A stretch of 37,904 nt of DNA from Halorubrum amylolyticum (lineage in GTDB: Archaea; Halobacteriota; Halobacteria; Halobacteriales; Haloferacaceae): positions 1 to 37,904 of the forward strand of contig NZ_SDJP01000027.1 of NCBI RefSeq assembly GCF_004114995.1. The letters run 5' to 3'. A program made the translations under genes and the position numbers. The notes beneath the pieces are model-generated. The model did not search any database and was not told the origin of the DNA. It saw nothing but the letters and a program-made list of their open reading frames with translations. This document shows positions 37,861 to 37,904 of this stretch, one piece after another; within the stretch, counting starts at the first letter, position 1; every line of letters starts with the position of its first letter.

Positions 37861-37904
37861 TATGACAGACACATGGTCTGCCAGCAGGGAGTCAGTCTAC
37901 ATCC

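Overview
The window is haloarchaeal chromosome (class Halobacteria; Halorubrum-like is a plausible but unproven guess). The evidence is very high GC, an extremely acidic proteome, many genes with a TATA-like box 22-32 bp before the start codon (leaderless mRNAs), and archaeal families: archaeal-type S-adenosylmethionine synthetase, alpha-NAC, RaSEA, TrmI, MptE-like kinase, HTH_10 and DUF5805 proteins. Two kinds of DNA alternate: a GC-rich housekeeping core (about 4.8-29.3 kb and 32.4-36.0 kb) and poorer, scarred accessory segments (1-4.75 kb, 29.4-31.9 kb, 36.05-37.9 kb).

Left segment, 1-4.75 kb: a decayed integrated element ending at the 3' end of a tRNA-Ile(GAT) gene (4767-4840, minus). It holds a DUF932-like plasmid/virus gene with two frame lesions, an HTH_10 regulator, an IS6-family insertion sequence whose transposase has one in-frame TAG, a tandem pair of HicBA-type toxin-antitoxin modules in which the first toxin is cut short, an internally deleted tyrosine integrase, and three tiny overlapping genes next to the tRNA.

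Core, 4.9-29.3 kb: FxsA- and DUF1405-type membrane proteins, an enolase-superfamily protein with intact metal ligands, an aldehyde:ferredoxin oxidoreductase, VanZ, RaSEA (archaeosine synthesis), a zinc-finger microprotein, a 5-formyltetrahydrofolate cyclo-ligase-like protein, DUF4013, EngB, a four-gene overlapping operon (zinc protein, TrmJ, AzlC, AzlD), a DUF192 lipoprotein, a pterin-related pair (dihydropteroate synthase-like and MptE-like), a creatininase-family protein, NAC with TrmI, a TbsP-like regulator, an aminotransferase, S-adenosylmethionine synthetase, a radical SAM/SPASM protein, UspA and a PAP2 protein. Pterin/one-carbon and SAM-linked functions are over-represented (FolP-like, MptE-like, cyclo-ligase-like, SAM synthetase, two tRNA methyltransferases, two radical SAM enzymes), so much of the core can be read as SAM supply and use plus tRNA modification.

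Right part: a deletion derivative of a TnpB (IS1341-type) element and a second transposase fragment lie beside an intact operon of a ribbon-helix-helix-like DUF5805 protein and a Xer-like tyrosine recombinase. The operon's upstream region carries three perfect 12-bp palindromes, one overlapping the predicted TATA box. Then come a HisG-like protein, a 575-residue acidic coiled-coil protein and an UlaG-like metallo-hydrolase. The window ends in AT-richer DNA with a small membrane protein, a lipoprotein and a gene fragment.

Most unusual structures: (1) the palindrome-studded promoter of the DUF5805-recombinase operon; (2) an array of four perfect three-base-loop hairpins at about 21-24 nt pitch inside the cyclo-ligase-like gene, with related hairpins in the 18.0-18.3 kb intergenic region; (3) the truncated-toxin hicBA tandem; (4) the miniature TnpB derivative that kept its frame and its right-end hairpin.
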